From the NCBI GenBank assembly GCA_963841065.1, contig CAWJBI010000033.1, positions 1 to 64,000 of the forward strand: a DNA stretch of 64,000 nt, read 5' to 3'. Source of the DNA: M0108 sp963841065 (GTDB lineage Bacteria > Pseudomonadota > Gammaproteobacteria > Chromatiales > Chromatiaceae). The notes beneath the pieces were generated by a model. The model was not told where the DNA came from and did no database searches. It was given only the letters and a program-made list of their open reading frames with translations. Below are positions 63,864-64,000 of the stretch, piece by piece (position 1 is the first letter of the stretch; every line of letters starts with the position of its first letter). The position numbers and the translations under genes were made by a program.

Positions 63864-64000
63864 ATGAGAAATATGAGCGAACTACTTTCTTTGATGGGCA
63901 TCGCGGGGGCGCTGGCGGTCGGCACGGTGACGCCGGGGCCGAGCCTTGGTTCTGGGTCTGGCCACGCAACTCAGTAATCCCAAGGCCGCTATTATTTACG
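63864..64000 (+). pseudogene. LysE/RhtB-family exporter, internally deleted (runs off the window)
   Basis: The frame from ATG 63864 reads MGIAGALAVGTVTPGPS, the first helix of LysE-type amino-acid exporters. It is joined at about 63943 to LGLATQLSNPKAAIIY in another frame, which normally lies some 90 residues further on. Helices 2 and 3 are therefore deleted and the frame is shifted. The gene continues past the window edge. Confidence 0.75.

Overview
The window is a GC-rich gammaproteobacterial chromosome segment. The proteobacterial-type gshA, the bamD/rluD/pgeF arrangement, the glnB and nadE neighbours and a tRNA operon with encoded CCA ends all fit that class. A cobalt-early (anaerobic-type) cobalamin cluster, a giant cyclic-glucan synthase and many mobile-element scars suggest an environmental Chromatiales-like (purple sulfur bacterium) genome; that placement is inference.

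Region 1 (1-9.6 kb) is accessory. It holds the end of a BREX phage-defence locus: pglZ is split by an intact IS1595-family element with terminal inverted repeats and an 8-bp target duplication, and brxL follows with a frameshift. Next come a MEKHLA-domain gene, an IS3-type remnant, a phospholipid trio (CDP-alcohol phosphatidyltransferase, PlsC-like acyltransferase, CdsA-like cytidylyltransferase), a four-gene tRNA operon (Pro-Arg-His-Lys, minus strand) with promoter and terminator, folD, and a junk zone of gene and transposase fragments.

Region 2 (9.6-19.1 kb) carries adk and, convergent to it, one very long cyclic beta-1,2-glucan synthase gene (GT84 plus GH94) broken by six single-base frameshifts.

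Region 3 (19.6-32.7 kb) is an island of small exported or membrane proteins: collagen-like and glycine-zipper lipoproteins, a CigR/RcnB-like protein, BON, CsbD, DUF3309, DUF3096, DUF2333 and entericidin-like proteins, a cysteine-repeat periplasmic protein and a duplicated-domain protein, plus an AI-2E/PerM-family permease and an AT-rich M15-peptidase-like gene. Three Crp/Fnr-family regulators of one subfamily mark its ends and interior. It looks like an envelope-stress regulon.

Region 4 (32.9-52.8 kb) is a co-directional cobalamin operon behind an adenosylcobalamin riboswitch: cobO, cobB, cbiM, cobM, cbiX, cobH, cbiD, cbiET, cobI, cbiG, cobE-like, cobJ, cbiB, threonine-phosphate decarboxylase, cobQ, cobU, cobT, cobC and cobS. 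It runs from sirohydrochlorin cobalt insertion to lower-ligand attachment. No cobK/cbiJ reductase was seen. The operon is invaded by a family of short palindromic elements that split cobB and cbiG, lengthen other proteins and remove the cobQ/cobU boundary, and by two copies of a second structured repeat whose third copy lies at 19.3 kb.

Region 5 (52.8-64 kb) starts with a REP-associated tyrosine transposase element whose ends supply the stop codons of the convergent genes cobS and gshA. Housekeeping genes follow: gshA, ctpA/prc, def, a gcvR-like gene, pgeF, rluD, bamD, glnB and nadE. The window ends in a deleted LysE-family exporter remnant.

About 20 frameshifts occur in the window, and every one resolves by removing a single base. 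That one-sided pattern points to insertion-type sequence errors as much as to gene decay, so genes labelled as frameshifted here may be intact in the organism.
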